Position numbers and translations under genes: made by a program. This document shows, piece after piece, positions 50,097-57,863 of a DNA stretch of 64,000 bases. The notes below the pieces were generated by a model, which saw only the letters and a list, made by a program, of their open reading frames with translations, did no database searches and was not told the DNA's origin. Numbering within the stretch: the stretch's first letter is position 1; every line of letters begins with the position of its first letter. This DNA is from Veillonellales bacterium (lineage in GTDB: Bacteria; Bacillota; Negativicutes; JAAYSF01): contig JBDKTO010000045.1 in the NCBI GenBank assembly GCA_039680175.1, positions 69,671 to 133,670 on the forward strand, read 5' to 3'.

Positions 50097-50423
50097 AGTT
50101 TTACATTTCTCCTCTCAAATTATTTTTTGCTAAAAGACCCATTACAACATTCCTGTATCTTTTTACAATTTAATTAAACAACTAAGACACATTTTTCGCA
50201 TATTTAATAATATCTTGATGATATAATAATATTCAATATATTTATATTTCAGTCCTTTGTGCTTTGCGAACATTTTTGGGATATTTGCAGCATTTTTTTT
50301 GTTCACTCAGCACATATTCGTATATATTGATTGCCTTTTTCCAAATGATGCTTATTATATTGTACACAATGTTATCTTTTGGGGCTATTCCCGGTGACCT
50401 TGTATTTTTAAATTAAAAACTTA
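50097..50423. other. AT-rich intergenic region between sufB and the exported hydrolase gene
   Basis: The 327 bases are strongly AT-rich. The hydrolase ribosome site lies at the left end (minus strand). I see no gene and no recognised RNA element; a weak TTTTTAATTTAAAAA hairpin near 50405-50420 could end the suf transcript. Confidence 0.5.
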
Positions 50424-51644
50424 TTATTTATCCAAACTGAATTTTTGAATTACACTGTCTATCTCCCGTTTCAAAATGTCAGGCAACCCTTCAATATTAA
50501 TGTTGAGAAAGCCTCGAACAATGGCGGCGATAGCTTCTTCCTCATTCAGGCCGCGGGCCATTAAATATTCGATCTCTTCCGGAGCAATCTTCCCTACTGC
50601 TGCTTCATGGCTGAGTTCCGCATTACAGGTACGGGCTTCCAATTCGGGAACCGCATGAATAACGCCTTTGTCGGATAAAAGCAGACCATGGCACTCCAAA
50701 TGTGCTTTGGTTTCCGGTGCCTGTCCCAACAAATGTCCACGGTTAATGACTACTCCGCCGGTACTGATAGTACGGGCAATAATCTCTGCCTTTGTTCCCG
50801 GTGATGCTAAAACGGCACGTCCCCCAACATCCATATTCGAACCAGGCGGGGCAACAATAATGGAATTAATTCGTGAAGTAGCCCCTGGGCCTACTAATTT
50901 AGTAGTCGGATACATTTGCAAATTTTTTACCGGATGCATACAGATATAATTAGACATATATAAACCATTTTCTTCTACAATTACGCTGGTTCGAGGACGA
51001 ACTGCAACATCTTCGCCCCAGCGATGCAGCATCGTAAAAGTTAATTTCGCGCCTTTTTTTACATAGAATTCACTAATACCGATATGCATGCCCTTTTTCA
51101 CATGTGAGTCAGTTGCACAGCCGGTAATCACGTGCAGTTCTGCACCTTCTTCGACTATGATAACATTGTGAACATCCTGCACAATATCTTCTTGTCCAAT
51201 GTAGAGGCAGGCTTGTACCGGATATTCAATTTTCGAACCGGCAAAAGCGCGAATAAAATAACCGTGTTCTTGATGCAACGCTGCTCTTGCGGTATATTTA
51301 TCAACATCCGGCTCTACTGCCTGCCACCAATAATCAGCCAAACCGTCATATTTATTCAGAGCATCATCTATATTTAAAATTTCTACGCCTTTAGTTGATG
51401 TATTGCAATGTATAATAGAATGATCAAGCTGCATATAAGTTCCGGCCCGTTCGTCCCCCTTTACTTCAATGCCAATACTCTGCAGTTGTTTTTGCTGCTC
51501 TGACGATAATGAACCAGGATTGGAAACATATTTTTCTTCTTTTGCATTATCAGCATAAACTGTTAAATCAATATCTGCACCCAATGCAGCTTTTTTTGTT
51601 AAAGCCGCATGTGCTTTATTCTTTATGTTCTGTTCATTTTCCAT
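50424..51644 (-). CDS. sufB: SufB/SufD family Fe-S scaffold protein
   Basis: The 406-residue protein has the SufBD beta-helix core (HVITGCATDSHVKKGMHIGISEFYVKKGAKLTFTMLHRWGEDVAVRPRTSV) and C-terminal (CHGLLLSDKGVIHAVPELEARTCNAELSHEAAVGKI), including the conserved ...AELSHEAAVGKI helix. It assembles [Fe-S] clusters with the SufC ATPase encoded 12 nt upstream. Only SufB- and SufC-like genes are present (a minimal SufBC system as in many anaerobes); no SufS/SufU beside it. Confidence 0.9.
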   Translation of the reverse strand: MENEQNIKNKAHAALTKKAALGADIDLTVYADNAKEEKYVSNPGSLSSEQQKQLQSIGIEVKGDERAGTYMQLDHSIIHCNTSTKGVEILNIDDALNKYDGLADYWWQAVEPDVDKYTARAALHQEHGYFIRAFAGSKIEYPVQACLYIGQEDIVQDVHNVIIVEEGAELHVITGCATDSHVKKGMHIGISEFYVKKGAKLTFTMLHRWGEDVAVRPRTSVIVEENGLYMSNYICMHPVKNLQMYPTTKLVGPGATSRINSIIVAPPGSNMDVGGRAVLASPGTKAEIIARTISTGGVVINRGHLLGQAPETKAHLECHGLLLSDKGVIHAVPELEARTCNAELSHEAAVGKIAPEEIEYLMARGLNEEEAIAAIVRGFLNINIEGLPDILKREIDSVIQKFSLDK

Positions 51645-51656
51645 ATCTTTATCCCC

Positions 51657-52409
51657 CTATAATACACAATTAACACATTCTCCATAACCTTTTTCTTTAA
51701 TACAAGAGAGCATTTCTTGCGGATTACCGCTGCAGGCTAATGTCCCCTGATACATCACATGTGCTATATCCGCCGGAACATATTGTAAAATATGGCCTGT
51801 ATGGGTAATAATCAGTCCCGATTTTTGACGTGCTGCCCGACACTTTTTAATTGTTTGCCCTGTCTTACGCATGCCGCGTTCTAAAATATAATTGGTTGCT
51901 TTTCCAACCAATGCAATATTTTCAATGTCAACACCAGACTCCGGTTCATCTAACATAACCAAATCCGGCTGCTGCGCCATTAACTGCAGCAATTCAGAAC
52001 GTTTAATTTCACCACCGGAAAAGCCTTCGTTAACTCCTCTTTCTAAAAATGCCCTCATATTCATTTCGTCTACCAATTTCCCCAGATCAATTTGTCTTTT
52101 ACCACAAATCTGGACTATTTCTCTCACCGTAATGCCTCTCAATGTCGGCGGACGTTGAATCATAACCCCAATCCCTAAACGGGCGCGTTCGTCAATGGTA
52201 CTATTCGTTATATCCTGCCCCTTAAAATAAATCTTTCCGCCAGTAACAGTATACCGTGAAAAGCCCATAATCGCACTAATTAACGTTGACTTTCCAGTAC
52301 CGTTTGGCCCAAATAATACGTGTACCTCTCCTGGCTTGATATGTAAATTTATATCATGTAATATAGGACGGCCATCTACCGCAATCGACAAATTCTCTAA
52401 TTTTAACAT
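51657..52409 (-). CDS. sufC: Fe-S assembly ATPase SufC
   Basis: The 250-residue ABC ATPase has Walker A FGPNGTGKSTL, the signature FSGGEIKRSELLQLM, Walker B LVMLDEPESGVDIE and the SufC-typical start MLKLENLSIAVDGRPILHDIN. Start ATG 52409 follows GGAGGAACA. A degenerate copy of the ATGAA-N6-TTCAT operator lies about 50-65 nt upstream (52459-52477), linking it to the adjacent plus-strand genes. Confidence 0.94.
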   Translation of the reverse strand: MLKLENLSIAVDGRPILHDINLHIKPGEVHVLFGPNGTGKSTLISAIMGFSRYTVTGGKIYFKGQDITNSTIDERARLGIGVMIQRPPTLRGITVREIVQICGKRQIDLGKLVDEMNMRAFLERGVNEGFSGGEIKRSELLQLMAQQPDLVMLDEPESGVDIENIALVGKATNYILERGMRKTGQTIKKCRAARQKSGLIITHTGHILQYVPADIAHVMYQGTLACSGNPQEMLSCIKEKGYGECVNCVL

Positions 52410-52458
52410 TATTGTTCCTCCAATCCTATTACTATTTACCCTTCTATCTTCGCATAGT

Positions 52459-52477
52459 TTTGAAACTAAGTTCATAA
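52459..52477 (-). promoter_or_regulatory. Degenerate TGAA-N6-TTCA operator upstream of sufC
   Basis: The plus strand reads TTTTGAA-ACTAAG-TTCATAA, matching the plus-strand regulon operator at nine of the ten core positions. It sits upstream of sufC's ribosome site where the minus promoter should lie. Weaker than the five perfect copies nearby. Confidence 0.5.
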
Positions 52478-52537
52478 TATATTTTGATTCGTTTTTACTT
52501 TATATAATCCTTCTTACACGCGATAATTTACATCTTC

Positions 52538-52588
52538 TTGACATTTCATAATAAATAATATATATTTATTATGAAATATAGTTCATAA
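52538..52588 (+). promoter_or_regulatory. Promoter with overlapping operator for the radical SAM gene
   Basis: TTGACA (52538-52543), 17 bases, TATATT (52561-52566). An inverted repeat with 14-base arms (52544-52557 and 52563-52576, arm TTTCATAATAAATA) fills the spacer and -10, and a TTATGAA-ATATAG-TTCATAA operator (52569-52588) follows over the start region. The same layout recurs at 54973 and 56518. Confidence 0.72.
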
Positions 52589-52685
52589 TAAGAAAAGAAT
52601 AATATACTACAAGTCACAGCGCTGAATAAATTTTCCACCTAATTATAAAATATATTTCAAATTTTTAGCAAAGGGGATTAGCGAA

Positions 52686-53861
52686 ATAAAGCTTTTAGCA
52701 GAACAAGGCTTACTTTTCACTTCCAATAGCTACCTCGAACATATTGTACAGCAAAAGAAAGCGGATCACAGTGTAAAAGCTCTATGTTTGCATGTGGCCC
52801 ACGATTGCAACTTACGCTGTGAATATTGCTTTGCGGCAAAAGGCGATTATCACAGTGGTCGCAAACTGATGCCTTTAGAAGTTGCCTTAGCTGCAGTTGA
52901 TTTTCTCGTGAAGAATTCCGGAAACAAACACACTCTGGAAATTGATTTTTTCGGGGGTGAGCCCTTGATGAATTTCGATACCGTAAAAAAAGTAGTTGCC
53001 TACGGACGAAACATTGAAAAAAAGTCGGAAAAACATTTCTATTTCACCATCACAACAAACGGGACCTTACTGAATAAAGAAAATATCGATTTCATCAACC
53101 GGGAAATGGATAACATTGTTATCAGTCTGGATGGAAGAAAACAAATTCATGATTCCATCCGCTGTGACAGGTCAGGAAAGGGAACCTATGACAAAATAGT
53201 ACCCCTTGCTCAGCAACTCGTTCAAAAAAGAGGAGATAAGAGTTATTTTATCCGAGGTACATTTACTGCCAGAAACAAAGATTTTTCCAAAGATGTGCTG
53301 CACTTAGCATCCCTCGGATTCAAAGAAATTTCTATTGAACCGGTAGTTGGTCTTGGCGAAAAATTATTTATTACCAAACAAGATCTTCCTGAGATACTGC
53401 ATGAATATGAAACATTTGCCCTCGAATACAGCAACGTCTTGCAAAAGAAAAACCCCTTTCGTTTTTATCACTTTAATCTGAACTTATATAACGGACCTTG
53501 TATTTATAAGCGAATCACCGCTTGCGGCGCAGGCTTTGAATACCTGGCGGTCTCACCGGAAGGCGATCTTTACCCCTGTCATCAATTCGTAGGGCAAAAA
53601 GAATTTTCTTTGGGCAATGTAAATAAGGGCATTACCAATAATATCTTAAAAAATCGCTTTCAAAACAACAATATCCTTACTAAAGAAAAATGTCGGGACT
53701 GCTGGGCAAAATTATTCTGTTCCGGTGGATGTCATGCCAATTCCTGGTATTCAAACGGAACACTAGACATCCCAAATGACATTGCCTGTACATTACAAAA
53801 AAAGCGCATTGAATGCGCACTGATGATACAAATCTTGCCTCACATGCAAAAGAAAAGCTGA
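52686..53861 (+). CDS. SCIFF-maturase-like radical SAM/SPASM protein, 5'-truncated
   Basis: From residue ~28 the frame reads SVKALCLHVAHDCNLRCEYC, the opening of SCIFF peptide maturases, with CxxxCxxC at C41, C45, C48, then FFGGEPLMNF, YLAVSPEGDLYPCHQF and SPASM cysteines (CGAG, CHQF, CRDCWAKLFCSGGCHAN). The usual maturase is about 450 residues with an N-terminal RRE domain; here the frame opens only at 52626 and no ATG/GTG/TTG precedes 52788, although EIKLLAEQGLLFTSN is maturase-like. AAAGGGG lies nine bases before an ATA at 52686, my tentative start. No SCIFF peptide is adjacent. It may be a decayed or non-canonical-start gene under the operator-bearing promoter. Confidence 0.72.
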   Translation: MKLLAEQGLLFTSNSYLEHIVQQKKADHSVKALCLHVAHDCNLRCEYCFAAKGDYHSGRKLMPLEVALAAVDFLVKNSGNKHTLEIDFFGGEPLMNFDTVKKVVAYGRNIEKKSEKHFYFTITTNGTLLNKENIDFINREMDNIVISLDGRKQIHDSIRCDRSGKGTYDKIVPLAQQLVQKRGDKSYFIRGTFTARNKDFSKDVLHLASLGFKEISIEPVVGLGEKLFITKQDLPEILHEYETFALEYSNVLQKKNPFRFYHFNLNLYNGPCIYKRITACGAGFEYLAVSPEGDLYPCHQFVGQKEFSLGNVNKGITNNILKNRFQNNNILTKEKCRDCWAKLFCSGGCHANSWYSNGTLDIPNDIACTLQKKRIECALMIQILPHMQKKS

Positions 53862-53877
53862 AAAATTTTTTCGCCGC

Positions 53878-53906
53878 TTAATGAAACATATTTCATTATG
53901 TATAAT
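53878..53906 (+). promoter_or_regulatory. Operator and -10 element upstream of the CDF transporter gene
   Basis: TAATGAAA-CATA-TTTCATTA (53879-53898) contains the ATGAA-N6-TTCAT core (53881-53896) and is followed by TATAAT (53901-53906). No good -35 is visible; the palindrome occupies that position. Confidence 0.6.
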
Positions 53907-53980
53907 CCCCCCCCTCTTTCATTTATATATACTTTTGTTTTACAGCTTATTTCACTTTTGCGAAAGGAGGTCTCCGCAGA

Positions 53981-54886
53981 ATGACCGAAAGTACGAACTC
54001 CTTAAAACAAAATACGGCGCAACTGTCTGTCATCGCCACTTCCGTACTGTTAATTTTAAAGCTAGTAGTCGGTATGTTTACCGGAACCATCAGTATCCTT
54101 TCCGAAGCCATTCATTCGGCAGTCGACTTGCTGGCAACTCTGATCGCTTATTATGCCATAAAAAAGTCGGCTGCATCCCCCGATGACAATCACCACTACG
54201 GCCACGGCAAATTCGAAAATGTATCCGGCGCTTCAGAAGCATTGCTCATTGTCGCAGCAGCTTTGTGGATCATATATGAAGCTTATGAAAAGTACAGCCA
54301 CGCCAACTCGCCTGTTTTTCTAGAATACGGAATGATTGTCATGCTCATTTCTATTGCAATCAATTACTTTGTTTCCCATAAAATGCTGACCGTCGCCAAA
54401 CAAACCGGCTCCCCTGCCTTGGAAGCTGACGCGCTCCATTTGCAAGCTGACATGTGGACATCCGGCGGCATACTAATCGGTTTATTTTTCCTCCACATAA
54501 CCAGCTGGGCGTGGATTGATTCGACAATCGCCATAATGGTGGCCATAATAATTTTAAAAACAGGCTATGCAATGATCAAGAAAAATATATCTGAACTAAC
54601 CGACATCAGTCTGCCAAAAGAAGAAGAACAGCTAATTTCTGAAATCATTAACCAGCATGATCAAGTAATATCCCTATCCCAGTTACGTACCAGACATTCC
54701 GGAAGCTATCGCCTGATTGATATGCATCTCATCTTAGATAAGCACATGCCATTAGATAAAGCTCATACCATCTGCGATCAAGTGGAAGCGGACATCAAGC
54801 ACCACTTGGGTATATGCGATGTAATGATTCATTTAGAACCCGATAGCAGAAAAAAAGCACCGTTTATTCCCAGCAATCAAATTTGA
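53981..54886 (+). CDS. Cation diffusion facilitator (CDF) metal exporter
   Basis: The 301-residue protein has six membrane helices with the zinc-site motifs HSAVDL (helix 2) and HLQADMWTS (helix 5), the HHYGHGKFEN loop and a C-terminal cytoplasmic domain with further acidic/histidine residues. It exports divalent metals (Zn, Fe, Mn, Co) by proton antiport; metal not assignable. Ribosome site AAAGGAGG. The operator upstream matches its neighbours' and, by core, ArsR/SmtB sites that control CDF genes elsewhere. Confidence 0.9.
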   Translation: MTESTNSLKQNTAQLSVIATSVLLILKLVVGMFTGTISILSEAIHSAVDLLATLIAYYAIKKSAASPDDNHHYGHGKFENVSGASEALLIVAAALWIIYEAYEKYSHANSPVFLEYGMIVMLISIAINYFVSHKMLTVAKQTGSPALEADALHLQADMWTSGGILIGLFFLHITSWAWIDSTIAIMVAIIILKTGYAMIKKNISELTDISLPKEEEQLISEIINQHDQVISLSQLRTRHSGSYRLIDMHLILDKHMPLDKAHTICDQVEADIKHHLGICDVMIHLEPDSRKKAPFIPSNQI

Positions 54887-54972
54887 AATACACTTTTAAA
54901 TTTTTTGCATATCGTCTGCTTTCTCGCGGGCAAAACTTTGTAAAAACTTCTACTATCATTCTGTCCATTTTC

Positions 54973-55036
54973 TTGACATTTCCTGTCAGATAGTATATAT
55001 TAATTATGAAATATAATTCATAATTAATATATACTA
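54973..55036 (+). promoter_or_regulatory. Promoter with 46-bp palindromic operator for the IscU-like/DUF1847/NifX operon
   Basis: TTGACA (54973-54978), 17 bases, TATATT (54996-55001). A perfect palindrome with 20-base arms (54991-55010 and 55017-55036) and a six-base centre covers the -10 and start region; its centre is ATGAA-ATATAA-TTCAT (55006-55021). Promoter geometry is identical to those at 52538 and 56518. Confidence 0.75.
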
Positions 55037-55070
55037 TGATTTGTCCCCATAAAAAAAAGGGAGGTTTTCA

Positions 55071-55459
55071 ATGTATTCCGAAAAGGTATTTGAGCACTTC
55101 ATGTCGCCTCGAAGCACTGGATATATGACTGATGCGGATGGATAGGAAGAATTGGCGAACCTGGTTGTGGCGACAACTGTATGATTTTTATCAAAGTCCG
55201 GGAAGGAATAATTTACGATATCAGTTTTCTTATTTTTGGCTGCGGTGCCGCCGTCGCTTCCGGCAGTATGACAACTGTCCTCGCCAAAGGGAAAACCCTT
55301 CAGGCGGCTTTAACGATCACGGAACAGAATATCATTGATGCCCTAGACGGATTACCCGAGGCAAAGCAGCACTGTTCAAATCTTGGCGTGGCAGCCTTGC
55401 GTTCGGCCATTCAAAATTATTTATCAAAACAGGGGCACTCCATAGAAGAGTACGATTAA
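55071..55459 (+). pseudogene. IscU/NifU-N-like Fe-S scaffold gene with one-base frameshift
   Basis: ATG 55071 follows GGGAGG and gives MYSEKVFEHFMSPRSTGYMTDADG, then TAG at 55143-55145. Reading -1 from 55142 restores IGRIGEPGCGDN and the rest of an IscU-like protein (129 residues in all) with its three cluster cysteines (about 33, 58 and 102) and FGCGAAVASGSM. No family residue is lost at the junction, so a single deleted base explains it. The sequence around it is not a canonical slippery site. It is either a recent mutation or a sequencing error. Confidence 0.85.
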
Positions 55460-55517
55460 AATCTTATGATACTAAATTTATCAAGCAAAAATAATTCACT
55501 TATTGGGAGATGGTATG

Positions 55518-56099
55518 ATGCAATGTGCACTATGTAAACAAAAAAATTGCTACACCGGACAAAATTGTCCCGGCCTGCAGCCTGACGAAATCAAAGCAGT
55601 CTATGATACAACCGATCGCCAGCTCATGACAGCAGCAGCCAAAATTGAAGGAAACTATTATATGCAGTTGTCGCGTCTGGAAGAAAGCGTAAAATTTGCT
55701 CAAGAAATCGGCTGTACTTCTATTGGCGTAGCTTTTTGCCATGGTTTGGCCAACGAAGCCAACTATATCGTGCAATACTTTCAAAAGTTTTTCACCGTAC
55801 ATTCCGTGTGCTGCAAAGTCTGCGGATTTGACAAACATCAGTTCAATCTTAAACAAATCAAAAAAGATCGCTATGAAGCAATGTGCAATCCGGCAATACA
55901 AGCTAAAGTCCTTAATGACGCAGGTACTGAATTAAACTTCGCCGTGGGTCTTTGCGTGGGACATGATATGATTTTCAATCGTCATTCAACAGCGCCTGTA
56001 TCGACACTTGTAGCCAAAGATCGTCTACTAAGCCATAATCCCCTTGGTGCTATTTACTCCGGCTATTGGCGCAATAAGCGGCTTGGATTAACGGACTAA
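55518..56099 (+). CDS. DUF1847 metal-binding-like protein
   Basis: The 193-residue protein begins MQCALCKQKNCYTGQNCPG and has further cysteines (CTSIGVAFCHGLANEA, CCKVCGFDKHQFN, MCNPAIQA, GLCVGHDMIF), the pattern of the DUF1847 family of anaerobes. Function is unknown; the cysteine count suggests metal or cluster binding. GGGAG precedes two adjacent ATGs; 55518 has the better spacing. Second in the operon behind the IscU-like gene. Confidence 0.85.
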   Translation: MQCALCKQKNCYTGQNCPGLQPDEIKAVYDTTDRQLMTAAAKIEGNYYMQLSRLEESVKFAQEIGCTSIGVAFCHGLANEANYIVQYFQKFFTVHSVCCKVCGFDKHQFNLKQIKKDRYEAMCNPAIQAKVLNDAGTELNFAVGLCVGHDMIFNRHSTAPVSTLVAKDRLLSHNPLGAIYSGYWRNKRLGLTD

Positions 56100-56122
56100 A
56101 ACAGGGAAGCGAGAAATAAGCC

Positions 56123-56482
56123 ATGAAAATTGCCGTTACAGCCCATGGCAATACCCATTTGGCAAAAATAGACTCTCGTTTTAACCTTGCGGAATATTTC
56201 ATTCTCTATGATCAAATAAAAGATACTTGGTCAAATCTGGTTAATGCACGAGATTCAGATCCCGTCTATCGGGCAAAAATTCTCTCAGAAAATGGTATAA
56301 AAGTTCTTATCACGGGTTACATCGGTGTAAGAGCCTTTAGACTCTTGCAATCCCAGAACATTACCATTTTTTCGTCAAGAGAAACAAATAGCACTGTTAA
56401 GGAGATCCTCTCTGCCTTTCAGTTCGGCAAGTTAGCCATCCTCTATGCACCAAACGCAATCGAGATACAGAAAAGAAAATAA
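56123..56482 (+). CDS. NifX/NifB-C-like (dinitrogenase Fe-Mo cofactor biosynthesis family) protein
   Basis: The 119-residue protein shows the family start MKIAVTAHGNTHLAKIDSRFNLAEYFILYD and the central GIKVLITGYIGVRAFRLL motif. The family includes NifX, VnfX and the orange protein ORP that binds Mo/Cu-S clusters. No nif structural genes are in the window, so nitrogenase work is not implied. It follows DUF1847 by 23 nt. Confidence 0.87.
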   Translation: MKIAVTAHGNTHLAKIDSRFNLAEYFILYDQIKDTWSNLVNARDSDPVYRAKILSENGIKVLITGYIGVRAFRLLQSQNITIFSSRETNSTVKEILSAFQFGKLAILYAPNAIEIQKRK

Positions 56483-56517
56483 TGTTGCTATCATTTGAAT
56501 TAAACTATATTCTTTTC

Positions 56518-56607
56518 TTGACATTTCATAATAAATGAACTATATTTATTATGAAATATAGTTCATAACTTTTATATTTTTTAACCTTATTATGAAATAT
56601 AGTTCAT
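56518..56607 (+). promoter_or_regulatory. Promoter with duplicated operators for the DUF5320/ATPase operon
   Basis: TTGACA (56518-56523), 17 bases, TATATT (56541-56546). Two perfect ATGAA-ATATAG-TTCAT cores lie at 56551-56566 and 56592-56607, 41 bp apart. Interleaved inverted repeats TTTCATAATAAAT/ATTTATTATGAAA (56524-56556) and ATGAACTATATTT/AAATATAGTTCAT span the spacer. Ribosome site AAAGGAGGTGAT follows. Confidence 0.75.
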
Positions 56608-56628
56608 TAGTAAAAGGAGGTGATATCT

Positions 56629-56892
56629 ATGCCAAGAGGAGATGGAACAGGACCTTTGGGCAATGGCCCTATCGGTCGCGGACGAGGCGGCTGCCGACAA
56701 ACAGGATTTAGCGGCGGCTTTGGTTTTGGTCGTGGCATGCAAGGCGGCTTCGGTTTTGGCAATGGCATGCAAGGCGGTTTCTTCGGAAATACTCCGGCTG
56801 CTCCAGAAAATTTGGAAGCACAGGCAGACCGTTTAGAATCGCAGGCAGCCAATCTGCGCAAACTAGCCAAGCAAGACCGTAAATCCGAATAA
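56629..56892 (+). CDS. DUF5320 glycine-rich small protein
   Basis: The 87-residue protein starts MPRGDGTGPLGNGPIGRGRGGC, the DUF5320 signature, followed by imperfect repeats GGFGFGRGMQ and GGFGFGNGMQ and a C-terminal helix (PENLEAQADRLESQAANLRKLAKQ) of coiled-coil appearance. Members accompany NifX-like and MinD-like ferredoxin ATPase genes; function unknown. It has a near-perfect anti-16S ribosome site and is probably highly expressed. Confidence 0.85.
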   Translation: MPRGDGTGPLGNGPIGRGRGGCRQTGFSGGFGFGRGMQGGFGFGNGMQGGFFGNTPAAPENLEAQADRLESQAANLRKLAKQDRKSE

Positions 56893-56913
56893 TCGTAGTA
56901 GTCAATACGATCC

Positions 56914-56990
56914 GGCTCTTCGTTATACCCACGACAAAACAAAAACGATTGAATCTCATAAGATTGTATAACGAAGAGCCATTCTTTTTC
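56914..56990 (+). terminator. Long-loop hairpin attenuator between DUF5320 and the ATPase genes
   Basis: GGCTCTTCGTTATAC (56914-56928) and GTATAACGAAGAGCC (56966-56980) form a perfect 15-bp stem with a 37-base loop, followed by ATTCTTTTT. This is an intrinsic terminator shape within the operon and should lower ATPase expression relative to DUF5320. Confidence 0.7.
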
Positions 56991-57016
56991 GTATCGAAGC
57001 AAAAGGAGGAGCCCTT

Positions 57017-57862
57017 ATGCAAATCAGCATTGCCAGTGGCAAAGGCGGAACCGGTAAAACTACCTTAGCCCTGCTGCTCGCCGCTGCTCATTCCAACATC
57101 ACCGTGGTCGACTGCGATGTAGAAGAGCCTAACTGCCACTTGTTCTTACAGCCCGAATATGACGAACCGGAACAGGAAATCTCTACAACAATTCCACACA
57201 TTAATCTTAGTTTATGCAATGGCTGCGGCGACTGCTCAGCTGTTTGCCTGTTTAATGCCATTGCCGTTGGCGGTAAAACTGCCTTGCTATTTGATGAATT
57301 ATGCCACAGTTGCGGCGGCTGTCTTCTGGCATGCAAACAACAGGCCATTAGTGAGCAGAAAAAAGCCATTGGCACACTTTCTATTGGAAAGTCGGCAAGG
57401 CACCCTGGTATCCGCCTAGTAAGCGGAAAGCTGAAAATTGGTACGCCCAGTGCTGTACCTCTCATCAAAAAAATGAAACAGGAACTTGCCAAGCATACTG
57501 GAGATTTACTTCTGGACTGTCCGCCTGGAACGTCATGCTCCATGGTAGCAGCCGTAAAAGGCAGCGACTATTGTGTGCTCGTAACCGAACCAACTCCTTT
57601 TGGCCGACATGATTTAGAACTTGCCATGAATATTACCCGTCTGCTTCAGATACCAACAGGAGTAGTTATTAATAAAAGCGACGGCGGCGAGGGCGATAAG
57701 AACATCGAAGCTTTTTGCCGAAACCGTCAAATTCCGCTTCTGGCCAAAATTCCTCATAGTCTTTCCTTCGCTAAGCAATATGCCGCCGGAATCATTTCTG
57801 ACAAATTTAAAGAGACAGCGCATATGATTTTACAAAAAATCAAAGCGAAAGAGAGGCACTAG
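57017..57862 (+). CDS. MinD/ParA-type ATPase with inserted [4Fe-4S] ferredoxin domain (first of pair)
   Basis: The 281-residue protein has a deviant Walker A (ASGKGGTGKTT, residues 6-16), switch I (VDCDVEEPNCH), two [4Fe-4S] motifs inserted at C67-C77 and C96-C106, and the DLLLDCPPGT switch II. Such COG1149 ATPases assist insertion of metal clusters; in Desulfovibrio they belong to the orange-protein (ORP) complex. It sits 1 nt from the second copy. Confidence 0.9.
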   Translation: MQISIASGKGGTGKTTLALLLAAAHSNITVVDCDVEEPNCHLFLQPEYDEPEQEISTTIPHINLSLCNGCGDCSAVCLFNAIAVGGKTALLFDELCHSCGGCLLACKQQAISEQKKAIGTLSIGKSARHPGIRLVSGKLKIGTPSAVPLIKKMKQELAKHTGDLLLDCPPGTSCSMVAAVKGSDYCVLVTEPTPFGRHDLELAMNITRLLQIPTGVVINKSDGGEGDKNIEAFCRNRQIPLLAKIPHSLSFAKQYAAGIISDKFKETAHMILQKIKAKERH

Positions 57863-57863
57863 A

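Noticed and set aside
55137-55160. Programmed -1 frameshift in the IscU-like gene
   Set aside because: The GGATAG context is not a slippery heptamer and I saw no stimulatory structure; a deleted base is simpler.
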